Shown piece by piece: positions 1 to 11,638 of a stretch of DNA of 64,000 bases (position 1 is the first letter of the stretch; each line of letters starts with the position of its first letter). The stretch spans positions 17,609,501 through 17,673,500 of the forward strand of contig JAPQWV010000017.1 in NCBI GenBank assembly GCA_027422505.1. The letters are read 5' to 3'. A model generated the notes under the pieces. It made no database searches. It saw only the letters and a list, made by a program, of their open reading frames with translations, and was not told where the DNA came from. This stretch comes from Craterostigma plantagineum. Taxonomy: Eukaryota; Streptophyta; Magnoliopsida; Lamiales; Linderniaceae. A program made the translations under genes and the position numbers.

Positions 1-2
1 TC

Positions 3-878
3 CAGGCTATGGGCAACGAAGTCTACGCTCACATCGAGTGCTGCACAACTGCTAAGGAAATATGGGATGAGCTCGTGGAAATCATGGCAGGCACAACTGA
101 AAGTGCTCAGGGGAGGAAATCAGCATGTCTCTCGCAGTATGAACACTTCCAAGCCTATGAAGGAGAGGAGTTGCGTGACACATACCTCCGATACTTGAAG
201 GTCATCAATGAACTCAAGAAAGCCAAGATCATGAGGGACAAGTTTGACATCAACAACCGCTTCCTTGGTAGCCTCAAACCACATTGGGGAAATGCAACTG
301 TGATGACGATTCAGAGTAAGGACCTCTCCAACACCTCCATCCATGCTCTATACGACAGCCTGTCTGCATATGCTCCTTACGTGCAACCTCAGTCCACCAA
401 CACTCGAGTCGACCCACTGGCTCTCCTCTCAAACAAAACTACCGAACGATCTTCCATCGCTAAGGCCAAACAAAACAAATGGAAGCTGCCAGCTGTTGTA
501 TCTGACGCCTCTTCAGGATCCGAAGATGATACAGAATCTGATGAAGATATTCGTGATCTACGCAAGCAACTGGCAATGCTCACAAAGATGGTCACAAAGA
601 AGATCGGGAAAAAATCCTCATCCTCCTCCAATCGCCAAAGAACCTTTAGCGACACCAAAAAGACCACTCCCACGGAAGAATCTAAGCCGATAAAGAAAGA
701 GGAGGACTCAGCACCTCAAAAGTCTGTGAAGTGCTTTCGGTGTGGAAAGACAGGTCATTTTGCCAAGGAATGCCACGCCCCACGTATGAAGGACTCTGGC
801 TACTACGACCGTAAGGCCAGAATGACCCGCAAAATGGAAGTGGGAAAGTTCTACTTACCGAAGAAGCTGAATGGGTGA
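3..878 (+). pseudogene. Gag polyprotein of element A (5' truncated)
   Basis: This is the RNA-binding capsid protein of the element. The visible part opens inside the UBN2-type Gag fold (a TAKEIWDELVEIMAGT stretch, then QYEHFQAYEGEELRDTYLRY and RFLGSLKPHW, all typical of plant copia Gag). A charged Ser/Lys-rich hinge follows, then a CCHC zinc knuckle (CFRCGKTGHFAKEC, spacing C-x2-C-x4-H-x4-C) at nt 732-773. The frame closes at 878, but the expected continuation (AEWVNDTSKDEE) lies in another frame, so there is a single-base frameshift near 850-870. The true start is outside the window; the Met codon at 9 is internal. Confidence 0.85.
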
Positions 879-2628
879 ATGACACTTCAAAAGACGAGGA
901 GCCTCAGGATGAAGATTGCTGCATGGCAAGGCTGGTCGAACATGGTGAGGACGAGGAGATGGCCAACACCGAAGAGAACACAGCTAAGACTCCTACCAAC
1001 GCCGAGTCTGAGGTACGAATTTCGCAACTCGGTGATGTGTTCAATCACCGTCACACCATTAAGAAACCCACCGTAGACGCTAGGGAGTATGAAGAACTTA
1101 AGCTAAAATTTGAAGACAACTATACATTACTTAGCTTAAAAGTAGAAGAGCTCGCTTGTGCAAATGAACGTCTAATGGCCTCTGAAGCGTTAGTCAAACG
1201 TCTGCAAAGCAAGAACAAGCAAAGTGAGAATAAGGTGAAGGAAACCACACTGGCCATCAGTTCATCCGAAACATCTCGTCTTCTGACGGCATCCCAATAC
1301 GAACTGCTTACAAAGGAAAGGGTTAGGCTGTACCGAAAGCTGAAAGAGCTTGAAGAGCAACTTCACCTTAGAAACGAAAACACACGCATCCTACCAACCA
1401 GTTGAAACAGAATTCTACAACGCCCGGGAGGGAATTGGCCTGACCAGCAATTGCAATCCAACACCGCTAACAGTTAAAAGGTATGACATGTGTAACACTA
1501 CGTTCCTGCAAACAAAAAATGGTGCTCCCCCGCAACTTAAGCCATTTGTGAGATCATCCTCCGCTGTCATCTCGGAAGAAAAAAGAGTACAGAACATTCA
1601 TTGGGCGGAAATCGCGTATGACTACACAGAAATGAATGCTAGGGATAAGACTAAGATACCTTCACTTTCGGAGGATGTCGAAACTCCACTCCCAACCAAA
1701 GAACAGGAAATTGCTTTCCAAGAAGCGATCTCTCGCACCTATATCCTAGAGAAACTTCTGCTCATAGCAGAACTAGAACGAACACTAGAATTAGAGCGGA
1801 AGACCTTCGCAAAGGAGCGAGATGAACTACTTAGCAAAATCTCTACACTAGAACAATTTCACAGTACAAACAATCCCTCTACGTCGAGTCAAGTACCCGA
1901 TTCTCGAACATGTAAATGTAAGAGGACGGCGAAGATGTCTCCTGAAGCTGACATATGTTCTAACACTAACTCTTGTATTCTTATGGATACAGGGAATGTG
2001 AGTTCGACGTTTCTGGAAGGGAGTTCGTATGAAATAAAGGAGAATCCGCTCTTCGATGACAAGAAGAAAAGACCATCCTATATTCGTCTTTCCTCTCTAT
2101 GTACTAAATCCCAATATCCTAAGGTCGTAGACAATTATGTTGCTAAAACTTATCTTTCTTTTACCAAGCTTATGTCTATGTGCTGCTGCAATGACTTTGT
2201 TCTCCCACGCTTTCATGAATATGACACACATGAACACGCAACTCCGACCACGCAAGCGAACCTCCTCTACGACGTCTTTGAATTCTCCCATCTCGCCTAA
2301 ACCAAAGGTTAAGCGTAAACGTCTCTCGTCGTCAAACGCAAACTCACCGACTGCTTGCAAGCCAAAGGCGACCAAAACCGAAGCACGAAAACGACAACCA
2401 CATCCCCCACGCCAATTCATGTATAAGGCGCCATACATGCAAGCACGAGATAGGAAAATATGGGTTAGAAAAACCATAATCCCGCCTCATCAAACAAATG
2501 ACAAAGGGAAAGCTAAATTAGAACCGACACAATCTGATTTAGAAACCACATTTCCCATTAAGCGCATGAAAATTTTACTTGTATCACAAGAAGGCCCCGT
2601 CCGTAAACGGGGACCCAACGTTTACTGA
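875..2628 (+). pseudogene. Coiled-coil linker between Gag and protease, element A
   Basis: Three successive open segments (875-1405, about 1350-2300, 2137-2628) in different frames cover the region between the zinc knuckle and the protease. The first is strongly helical, with heptad-like Leu/Glu/Lys content (LKLKFEDNYTLLSLKVEEL, then ERVRLYRKLKELEEQLHLR). The second has another helical stretch around nt 1740-1850. The third is basic and Pro/Lys-rich. Elements D and E carry equivalent linkers at the same place, including a conserved F-x-YTE-x-N motif, so the region belongs to the element. Frame changes show it is no longer translated as one polyprotein. No enzymatic motif is visible. Confidence 0.7.
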
Positions 2629-2640
2629 TAATTGCAGGTC

Positions 2641-3558
2641 TGTCATGTGTGGTATCTAGACTCGGGTTGCTCCACACACATGACGGGGAATAAGGAGCTG
2701 TTGAGCAACTTCTCCGAGCGCTATTTCGGAAGGGCATCTCTTCCACGACAAACTGACGTTTAAGGGCATCTCTTACGTCGAGGGTTTGAGCTACAATCTC
2801 TTCAGCATTGGTCGTTTCTGCGACAAAGGATACAAGGTTCTCTTCGAATCTGACATCTGCAGCATTATAGATGCCTCGGGACAACCTCTTCTCTCTGGAA
2901 CGCGCACGTCTCACCTTTACGTACTCAAGCTTAAGACTTCTCGACCAATATGCCTTCTATCTCGAGCTGCACCCAAGTTGAACGATCTATGGCACCGGCG
3001 TCTTTCACATCTCAATTTCAAGACCATCAACAAACTGCGTCAAAACAAACTCGCCAGCGGTCTACCCCAACTGACATATCATAAGGAACACCTCTGCTCT
3101 GCCTGTGAATTGGGGAAGATGAAGCGATCATCTCACGTCTCCAAGGAAACACCGTCCTCTAAGCTCATCCTCGAGCTCTTGCACATGGATCTATGTGGCC
3201 CAATGCCTACGGCCACACTCGGAGGAAGACGGTATATTCTTGTGATTGTCGACGATTTCTCACGCTACACGTGGACGAAACTCATTCGTACAAAGGATGA
3301 AGTTCCTGATATAATCATCGAGTTTGTTGTCACGTCCCAAACTCTTCATCAACAGAAGGTTCGGATTATCAGAACTGACAACGAAACTGAGTTTAAGAAC
3401 AAGAAGCTCAGTGATTTCTATGCCACTCAGGGCATCACTCAGCAGTTCTCAGCTGTGAAGACACCGGAACAGAATGGTGTCGTTGAGCGTAAGAACAGGA
3501 CACTAGTTGAAGCAGCCAGGACTCTTCTCATCCAATCCGGACTTCCTCATTCTCTTTA
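2641..3558 (+). pseudogene. Protease, GAG-pre-integrase and integrase core, element A
   Basis: The retropepsin-like motif WYLDSGCSTHMTG (DSG at nt 2659-2667) opens the region. Shortly after, the text jumps to HDKLTFKGISYVEG in another frame, so about ten or more codons of the protease core are deleted and the frame shifts near 2730-2745. GAG-pre-integrase follows, with the HHCC zinc-binding set (LWHRRLSHLNF, then CSACELGKMKRSSH). The integrase catalytic core has its first Asp in LLHMDLCGP, second in RTDNETEF and the Glu in QNGVVERKNRT. Near 3545-3558 the frame ends at a TAG where copia integrases read FLWAEA; reading resumes one frame over. The protease cannot be functional as read. Confidence 0.85.
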
Positions 3559-5912
3559 GGGGCGAAGCTATTCAAACGGCTTGTTACACACAGAACCGGG
3601 CTTCCATCCACAAGAGATTCAACCGCACCCCATACGAGATGCTGAATAACCGTCGTATCCCCGATATATCCTATCTAAGGGTCTTCGGTTGCCGATGTTT
3701 TGTGGCCAATGATCGCCAACATCTTGGGAAGCTTGATCCAAAAGCACTTGAAGGCATCTTTGTTGGATATTCGCTGAACTCGAAGGCATACAGAGTCTAT
3801 CTTAGGGAGAGACGATCAATAATAGAGAGCACAAATGTCACCTTTGACGAAAGCGAAGGCGATCTCAAGGCTTCTGCTCATAACAGACCAGAACCCGGTC
3901 TTCTACAGTCGTTGACAAAAGGTCAACCTTCAACGGCGGGAACTTCCTCATCTGAGGGCAATACTGGTGAACTGGACCTCGACCTGCTTTTCGAGTACTT
4001 CTATCCAGTCACCAAGACTCCCGCCGCCACCACTCAACCTACCGCTGCACCCACTCCATCTACACCACCGGTTATCGGCAATGACGTCGTCCCTCCAAAC
4101 TTGGATGCGCTCAATCTCAACGAAGACGACATTTTACCCAACCCTGGGAACGTTGCTGATCCTGATGCTGAACCCTCTCAATCTACTACGGTTGAGATCT
4201 CTTCCTCGGACACCGGGCCCCAATCCAATGAACCTCCAACCGATACAAATGCGGCCAGATCCTCTCAGACCAATGTACCACTTTGGGCTCGATCTCATCA
4301 TACAGATCAGATTATTGGGGATCCCACTTCTGGTGTCTCAACACGTTCGGCTACGATGAATGAAAGTCTGTTTGCTTGCTATCTCAGTCAAGTCGAACCA
4401 TCACGAGTAGCTGAAGCTCTCAACGATCCTGATTGGCTGATTGCAATGCAGGAGGAAATAAATCAGTTTGAACGTTTACAAGTTTGGGAACTCGTACCAC
4501 GACCTCACAATAGATCCATTATCGGCACAAAATGGATCTTCAAGAACAAAAAGGATGAAGACGGTGTTGTTATCCGCAATAAAGCAAGACTTGTGGCTAA
4601 GGGATACAACCAACAAGAAGGCATCGACTACGATGAAACTTTCGCTCCAGTCGCCAGGATCGAAGCCATACGAATTTTTCTTGCCTTTACTGCTCACAAG
4701 AACATTAAAGTCTACCAAATGGACGTGATGACCGCATTTCTGAATGGATTTCTCAAAGAAGAAGTGTACGTTGATCAACCTGAAGGGTTCTTGAGCGAAG
4801 AGTTTCCTCATCATGTATATCGACTCTACAAGGCCCTCTACGGACTAAAACAGGCTCCCCGAGCTTGGTATGACGTCCTTTCAGACTTCCTTGTACAGTC
4901 TGGATTTAAGAAAGGTTCTCTGGATACAACTCTCTTCACCAAGCGGAATGGCCCGGACATCATGATTGTACAGATTTATGTCGATGACATCATTTTTGGA
5001 TCGACTGAACCACAACTATGTGAAGAGTTCGCAGAATTGATGAAGGAGAAATTCGAAATGAGTATGATGGGCGAGCTGAATTTCTTTCTTGGTCTTCAAG
5101 TAAAGCAACTCCCCGACGGAATCTTCATCAATCAGTCAAAATACATCCATGACATCCTCGAGAAATATGGAATGAAGGATGCTAAGACAGCGGCTACACC
5201 TATGTCACCCTCTGGCCGACCCGATGCGGACCCATCTGGTGCTCCCGTTGACCAAACCGTCTATCGAGGGATAATAGGCTCTCTTTTGTACCTCACTGCT
5301 AGTCGACCGGATATCGTTCTCTCGACAGGAATCTGCGCTCGGTTTCAGGCAACACCGAAGGAATCCCATTTCACTGCTGTCAAAAGGATTCTCCGCTATC
5401 TCAAAGGAACACCCAATCTGGGTTTGTGGTACCCCACTCGATCGGACTTCAAGCTGGTTGGATTCTCTGACTCGGATTACGCAGGATGCAAGATGGGCGG
5501 TAAACTCGTAAGTTGGTCGTCTCGAAAACAAAACTGTGTCTCAACTTCGTCGACGGAGGCAGAATATGTCGCCGCCGCTAGTTGCTGTTCACAGCTTTTG
5601 TGGATGAGAACCCAGCTACGAGATTTTAATTTTCATGTTGATAAAATTCCCATTTATTGTGACTCTAAATGTGCTATTGCGATGACGAGTAATCCGGTAC
5701 ATCACTCGAGAACGAAACACATAGATATTCGTCACCACTTCATCAAAGAACATGTCGAACAAGGGACGATTGAATTGCACAACGTCACAACCGAAGATCA
5801 ACTGGCCGACATTTTCACAAAACCGTTGGATGTCAAACGATTCCAACACCTAGTGACTATGTTGGGCACGTTGAATATTCTGGTGAAACTAGGTCAAAAT
5901 TGGACCAATTGA
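3545..5912 (+). pseudogene. Integrase C-terminus, reverse transcriptase and RNase H, element A
   Basis: One open frame of nearly 790 codons. It begins in the integrase C-terminal region ([40 protein letters not shown]), passes a Thr/Pro-rich linker containing [12 protein letters not shown], and enters the copia RT ([41 protein letters not shown]). The catalytic YVDD lies at nt 4978-4989. RNase H follows ([43 protein letters not shown]) and ends [15 protein letters not shown]. Between DYAGCK and GGKLVSW about a dozen residues present in D and E (the RKST...FLG stretch) are missing in frame. The frame also opens without its integrase core, so it is scored a pseudogene despite the intact RT. Confidence 0.9.
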
Positions 5913-7552
5913 AGTTCAATTGGTCCAATTTTGACCAAGCCCGCGAAAATCAGATCTGGACCCAGCTTTGACCAAGCCCACGAACTTCGGCCCATTTACA
6001 CAAAATTTCGCATGAACAGTGACTAAAAAACCCTAAAACCCCAAAACCCTTAACGTTGTTCACAATCCTAAAATTCCCAAGAAAATTCAAAAATTTCGCA
6101 ACCCTATTTCAAAAATTTCGCAACTCCTCGCATCGTCGTCATCATCAAATCTGCTTTCAAAATCTGTTTCCTGCTAACTCCATTGTCGCAAATCAGCTTT
6201 TCGGTATGAATACACCTCAAATAAATCAATTTTATCCTATTTTTGCCCCGTTTTGATAAATCTGTTAGGTTAGAATTAATTTTTCTCGGCTCTGAATCGA
6301 ACGCATGTTAGGTTTTTTATGTTTAAAACTCCCAAATATGCATAGCCCATCCAATTACGAGTCGATTGAATCCAGATTGTTGCATTTTGGTTGAGATTTG
6401 AGTAAGTCTAAGGCAAAAATTCGCAAGTTTTTGCACTGTGTTCTTCACCGAGAAAAATTCCCAGAAAAATTGCTTTAAACGATAAATTTCGCTGCTACAG
6501 TAAGCTAAGACCCGCGAAACTTTTATTTCATCCGAGAAATTTCTTGCACTACAGTGAGTGAAGTCCCGCGAAATTTTATCCGAGAAATTTCTAACGTTAA
6601 AATTTTCGCTGCTACAGTGACTAAGGAAATGCGAAACTTTCATTCGAGAATTTACATGAGTTAAAATTTTTTTTCGCTGATACAGTATGTGAAGTCCCGC
6701 GAAAGTTTATCTGAGAAAAATTTTTCTTCCTCACGCCAAAACTTTTTTCTGCTACAGTGAGTGTCACCCCGCGAAAATCTCATAACACATCACTTCATAT
6801 TACATATTTTCGCATCTTCACTATTTCGCAACCAAGTGGTATCACGAAAAATTCTCAATGCATAAAGCTTTTTCCTTCCGCGAAACTTTCATATAACTTG
6901 CGAAAATTTTCCTTATATGCGAAAATTCACTCTGAATACGAAAACACTTGAACGTGCGAAAATTTTCATTACATGCAAAAATTTTGGACAACTTGCGAGA
7001 TTTCTTAAACTTGCGAAAATTTTCCATACTTGCGAAATTTTACTCAGTCTGCGAAAATTTCTCACGAACATGTTTATGTGCTATCACTTGCGAAAATTTT
7101 CTCTATCTGCGAAACTTTTCCTTGATATGCGAATTTTCCATTACACAATCTGCGAAAAATTTCTCACGATATGTCTATGTGCTATCACTTGCGACAATTT
7201 CCTAATGCATGCAAAATTTTCTCTATCTGCGAAATTTCCTTGATATGCGAAAAATAACATTACGTGCGAAAATTTCTACGTGTTACACTTAGCGAATTTT
7301 CCATTACATACGAAATTTTACACAAAAATGCGAAAATTTTCTCAACATGTCTATGTGTTATACTTAGCGAATTTTCTCATCTCATATGAACGGCTTCAAT
7401 TCCGAAATTTTCTAAGTACTAGTTTAAAAACATTGTCGATGTCTTCGTCTACTATTTGAGGCCACTTCCATTATTTCACCATCGACTTATTTATGTCCAT
7501 ATTCTCGCGATTTAATCCGTACCAATCATATTACAATTACTGTCAAACACAG
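5913..7552 (+). repeat. Pol-ORF3 spacer of element A with GCGAAAATTTT motif array
   Basis: Non-coding, AT-rich spacer. From about 6010 to 7380 the core GCGAAA (or its complement TTTCGC) recurs well over twenty times, mostly as TGCGAAAATTTT. Between about 6490 and 6775 it lies in a looser tandem repeat of 54-71 bp whose units share GCTACAGTGAGTGAAGTC and CCCGCGAAA (unit starts near 6494, 6548, 6611, 6680, 6751). No ORF with recognisable content is present. Elements D and E have the same kind of array at the same position but with different motifs. Confidence 0.8.
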
Positions 7553-7554
7553 AT

Positions 7555-10500
7555 ATGACCAACAAAGATCAAGGAACAATTGAAGCGCTTGAGGCGGCTG
7601 CCATCCAAAGGGACGTTGCTCGCATCGAACTCAACACGCGTCTCTATGTCCCACCACCCGAGGAGATCTTCCCACTAAGTCAATGGGCGGCCCTAATTCC
7701 CAATAACTACATGGTGGACTTGGACACCTTTCGGTGCGATGCCCCCGTCATTATAGAAATCCTCAAAGGGCACCCACTTCGCCACGCCCTCACTCATGGC
7801 GAGCCAGCACAAGTGTATGTTCAACAATTCTAGCATACGCTGCAGATAGCTGGACCACTCCACCTTGCAAAAAACTTATCCGCCAATATCGATCAAGAAA
7901 CGGTGGTCCTCACTCGCAAGATAGTCCAAGAAGTGCTTCAACTCCCAGTCTACTCACCCCACGATCCACTACCGACGCACGAGCAACTCATTGAAGACAT
8001 TGACAGACTGGGCTATCAACCAGATAACAAGAAGAAGAAAGGCCCACTTGTCCTCGGTGAAGTCACCACTCGCAATCTACCTCAACCCTGGCGAACATTG
8101 TACCTGCTGGTAAACAAATGCATGTCAGGAAAGCATGCTGGTCAGGATCGCGGAAACCTTCAAATCCTCACCATCCTAACCGGCATCGCCCACAACCGCA
8201 AGTACAACTACGCCGACATCATCTGGATGGATCTCGTCGCCATGATCCAACGTCGCGACCGGGAAGTCGCCAAGGGAGTTACAAACCGCTTCGTCCCTTA
8301 CATGCGGTGGCTCCCAGCCTTCATCAAACACTTCCGCTTGCACTCCACCAACATTCGCATCCGGCCGGCAGCAGAACACTTCCTCATCTCCACTGTCGAG
8401 AAGTTCGCCAAGAAAAACACTCCGGCGAAAGATCGACACGCCATGATAATCCCGGACGACGTGCTCGCCTACGCCGACCCGACCAACCTGCACGTCCAAA
8501 CCGTGCCTTCACCGCATCCTTCCGTGAAAGCCCTCACCCACTATCCACTGTCCCTACGGAGCAGACCAACCCTCCTGCTCCTAACCCCGGGACTAGCCAA
8601 AACCCCACCACCACCTCCAAAAGGTCATCGAGTCACGCCGCATCCTCTTCCACCCGCGTTCCGAAAAAACGGTCGCGTAAGGATGACGTAAGCCGTCCCA
8701 CGGAGCATCGATCAAAACAAAAACACGATCGCCTTCCTCAGCCACAGATAAGCCGAGCCGAACCAATAGGTACAGGAGGTGATGTGTTCACCTCCCGAGT
8801 AGAAGTCGTGGCATCTGGCTCAACCACGCAAACGACCCCACCATCCCACTTATCTTCCTCTCTACAGGAAGATATTTCATTCCACGAGGAGCCACGTATA
8901 CCATCGACATCCCACTTGGAGATGATAGATGTTGAAACAAGCAGTCCCTCGCCTCAGACTGCATCCTCTTCATGCACATCGAGTATAGTGCCCTCACTCC
9001 CCATAGTTTCATACGTTTCTAGGACACATACACCTTCTACCGCACTACAGAACCGTCGTGACTCTGTCAGAACGCTCGGTGATGTCTCTGTGACTGAGAG
9101 CGGAAGACCTAGCACGGCCAACATCACAACAACCGTGAGCCTAGGCCATCATTCGATTGAGTCTGTCTCATCGATGATGCCAACGGGAAGTCTGCGTGAC
9201 CGCGTCTTTTCCCGTCCTGTGCAAACGGGCGGCCGATCGGCTATTTTTTCCGATTCGGTGTCAGTTGGATTTCTTCGTGATTCCAACTTGTTAAATTTAC
9301 CCAAATTCATCACCGAGACCGCGCTAGAGACACGTCTTCAAGAGTTTGCAAAGACTCTTGAGGCGTCAATTCTCGATAAAGTCTACGCGCGTCTCGATGC
9401 GTCCACCATCGATAAAGGCAAAGGTGTGGCCCCGGAGACGCCACTACCAAGGCCAAATATGGACGCCGGATCCGTTCTTTCCTCCATTTCTGCCAAGGAG
9501 CTCTTCTACATCCTCAGAGCCCGATTCGAATCCATGACGGAACTTGACGAGGAGGAACGGCAAATGAAGGCCATTATGACTCAATCGATGACCTGCCGTG
9601 CTCAAGACGAATCCAGCGGAATCAGGCGCGACGATCAAGACGATGATCAAGATCGCCGCGAGGGGGAGAATAGGCAGCTGGGCTCACAATCCCAAGGACT
9701 CATGCAATCGACGCCGCCCTCCTCCTCTGGACCTGAAACGACGCCCGCAACAGAAACCTCACACCCCACTAGCCAAAAATCCCACCTTATTTACCCTAAG
9801 CCACTAGCCAAATCACCCTCACCACCACCCACTACCGTCTCCAAACTCTAATCGTCACATCGGCATTAGAGACCACCTCCACACTGTCTCCACCCACAAT
9901 CTCGGAACCTCTAACTTTCACATCGACGTTAGAGGCCACCACCATATCTACACCACCCGCCACCCAAATCATCCTCGCCAAAACCATCACCTCAACCGAA
10001 CCACCAGAATCTCCACCTCAACCATCCCCACAATCCACAAACTCCTCCGACGCAACACCCTCGCCACCACATAGCCATACCCCTCTCGATATCGATTCCA
10101 ACCTGGCTTCCGAGGACGTCTACTGCGCACAAAACGAGATCGAGGCCTACATCTTCAACGATGAATGGTTGTACACACCTGCCGATGCAGTAGCAGCCAG
10201 GAAGTTGGTGGAAAACGCTCGACGTCTGGTAAAGAAAGCGTCGATCACGCTGATCAACACAGCAGACGACGAGAACGGAGAGGAGTACGACGCTGAACCT
10301 GCCGAGCTCGAGAACATCCTACAATTCCAAGCGTAGCAAACTGAGGCTCCTACTGCTCAAACGGATGTGCCCACAGTGGATATACCGGAAGCACCGTGGG
10401 AAAATAAGAAGATCACCGCGCCATTTCAAGAGGAGATCAGGAAGAGGATCTGGCGGCGCAAGGAGCAAATCATCAGGACCTTCAACGAATATGAGCTGAT

Positions 10501-11266
10501 GAACATTCAAAACTGGAGCGAGGAAAAGAAGAAGCTCTATCGATGGAGCCTTCTTTGCCACAAGTGCACAAAGAGGACGATGTCCGATGAATAAAACCTC
10601 GCTCTGGAAATGAGTCGGGCCCCCATCTGCAAAGTCACTGACCTTCGCCAAGAATCGAAAGGACGTGTTCACTATCCAGTGTTCACGGTGATGAGGCAGG
10701 ACGAGAGCTGTTGTGAAGTAAGCGAGGCGGACTTCAAATATCTGCGCTTAGGTGATCTGTACAACATGCTGGAATCTATGAAGCAGTCCAGACTCGTCCT
10801 CAGAAGTTCGGGACATCTCGTACGGGCTGAACCGGTCACCATGGGTTATGTGGCTCTCAAGCGCCACATGCTCCGACAAGTCAGATTCTACGCCACCCAC
10901 GACCTGCAGATGGCGGTAGAGCACAACCTGAAGAAGGTGAACCTGACTCGCCCATCTTTCAAAAACGCAGACGACTACCGAGAGGGTGATGTGATCGACG
11001 GAGATGATCCAGCGGTCGCCTACTCGAACTACAAGGGAAAGATGAGGCTACTACGCTGCTCCGAAGTGGCAAAATTCTCGGATGGAACACTCACCATCAT
11101 TCAAGACAAGCTCATGAGAATTTGCCGCATACTTTCGGAAGAAGACCCACACTGCCGCTCCAAGTTCGCGAAGTTTATTGACGCCATAGCTGATCGAATC
11201 GTGCTTCGAAGGAATCTCCGTGCCTTCGAGTTCAAGTTAGGACTTCGCGAAACACACACTCGCTGA
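7555..11266 (+). pseudogene. ORF3 of element A (conserved post-pol protein)
   Basis: Third protein of the element, homologous to the ORF3s of D and E and to long hypothetical proteins common in plant copia elements. The start at 7555 follows an AG acceptor-like site by two bases. Order: N-terminal domain with VDLDTFRCDAPVIIEIL, VYVQQF and PWRTLYLLVNKCMSGKHAG; Ser/Thr/Pro-rich middle; a helix ending in DASTIDKGKG; an acidic RRDDQDDDQDRREGE cluster near 9625-9665; EAYIFNDEWLYTP around 10145; C-terminal domain 10367-11266 with RQVRFYATHDLQMAVEHNLKKVNL and VLRRNLRAFEFKLGL. A TAG at 7831 stands where homologues have Trp, and the frame then continues unchanged. Further breaks lie near 8500, 9850 and 10590. 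No transmembrane segment or signal peptide is evident, so env-like naming is not supported. Confidence 0.75.
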
Positions 11267-11312
11267 TCCACCACCACAACGCCCAAGATCCAAGACTCCC
11301 AACAATTGACAC

Positions 11313-11324
11313 AAAGGGGGAGAT
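11313..11324 (+). promoter_or_regulatory. Polypurine tract of element A
   Basis: The purine run AAAGGGGGAGA directly precedes the TGTTAGGATA that opens the 3' LTR. This is the expected plus-strand DNA priming site. Confidence 0.85.
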
Positions 11325-11638
11325 TGTTAGGATATTTATAGATTGTGTCAATAGTTTAAGTCTTGTGATTAAGATTGTAATTATCCCTTGGTTTTGGGCT
11401 TTGGACTAGAATGTAATTATTTAATTTTTGGTGTTTGGGCCTTAATATACCTAGGGTTAATGTGGTATATAAGGTATTACCAACACCATTTGAAAGGTAA
11501 TCAAAGATCAAAAGGCTTATCCTATTTTTCACACAATACACACACTTGAAGGTGAGAACCTCTCCCTTATTCATTCCATTTAAGCCTCTTTGATTCCTTG
11601 TTTGGTGCAATATGGATTCCCTTCGCATTTTATAAACA
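11325..11638 (+). repeat. 3' LTR of element A
   Basis: About 314 bp, opening TGTTAGGATATTTATAG right after the polypurine tract and taken to end at TATAAACA, just before minus-strand copia RT sequence resumes. A TATA-like TATATAAG lies near 11466. The opening TGTTAGGA matches the LTR start of element E, so the two are related. The right edge is inferred because the partner LTR and left target duplication are outside the window; the following GAATG would be the right duplication copy. Confidence 0.7.

Larger units (their letters stand above)
1..11638 (+). mobile_element. Ty1/copia LTR retrotransposon A (5' end outside window)
   Basis: Domain order on the plus strand is Gag with zinc knuckle, coiled-coil linker, protease, integrase, reverse transcriptase and RNase H (integrase before RT defines Ty1/copia), then a spacer rich in GCGAAA motifs, a third ORF, a polypurine tract and a 3' LTR. 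The 5' LTR, primer binding site and Gag N-terminus lie left of position 1. The right edge abuts a minus-strand copia RT (fragment B), so A was inserted into that coding sequence. Gag, protease, integrase and ORF3 are disrupted; the RT/RNase H segment is the longest intact stretch. Large size, a post-pol ORF and a long linker point to the Sirevirus (Maximus/SIRE) lineage, which is tentative without a tree. Confidence 0.93.
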
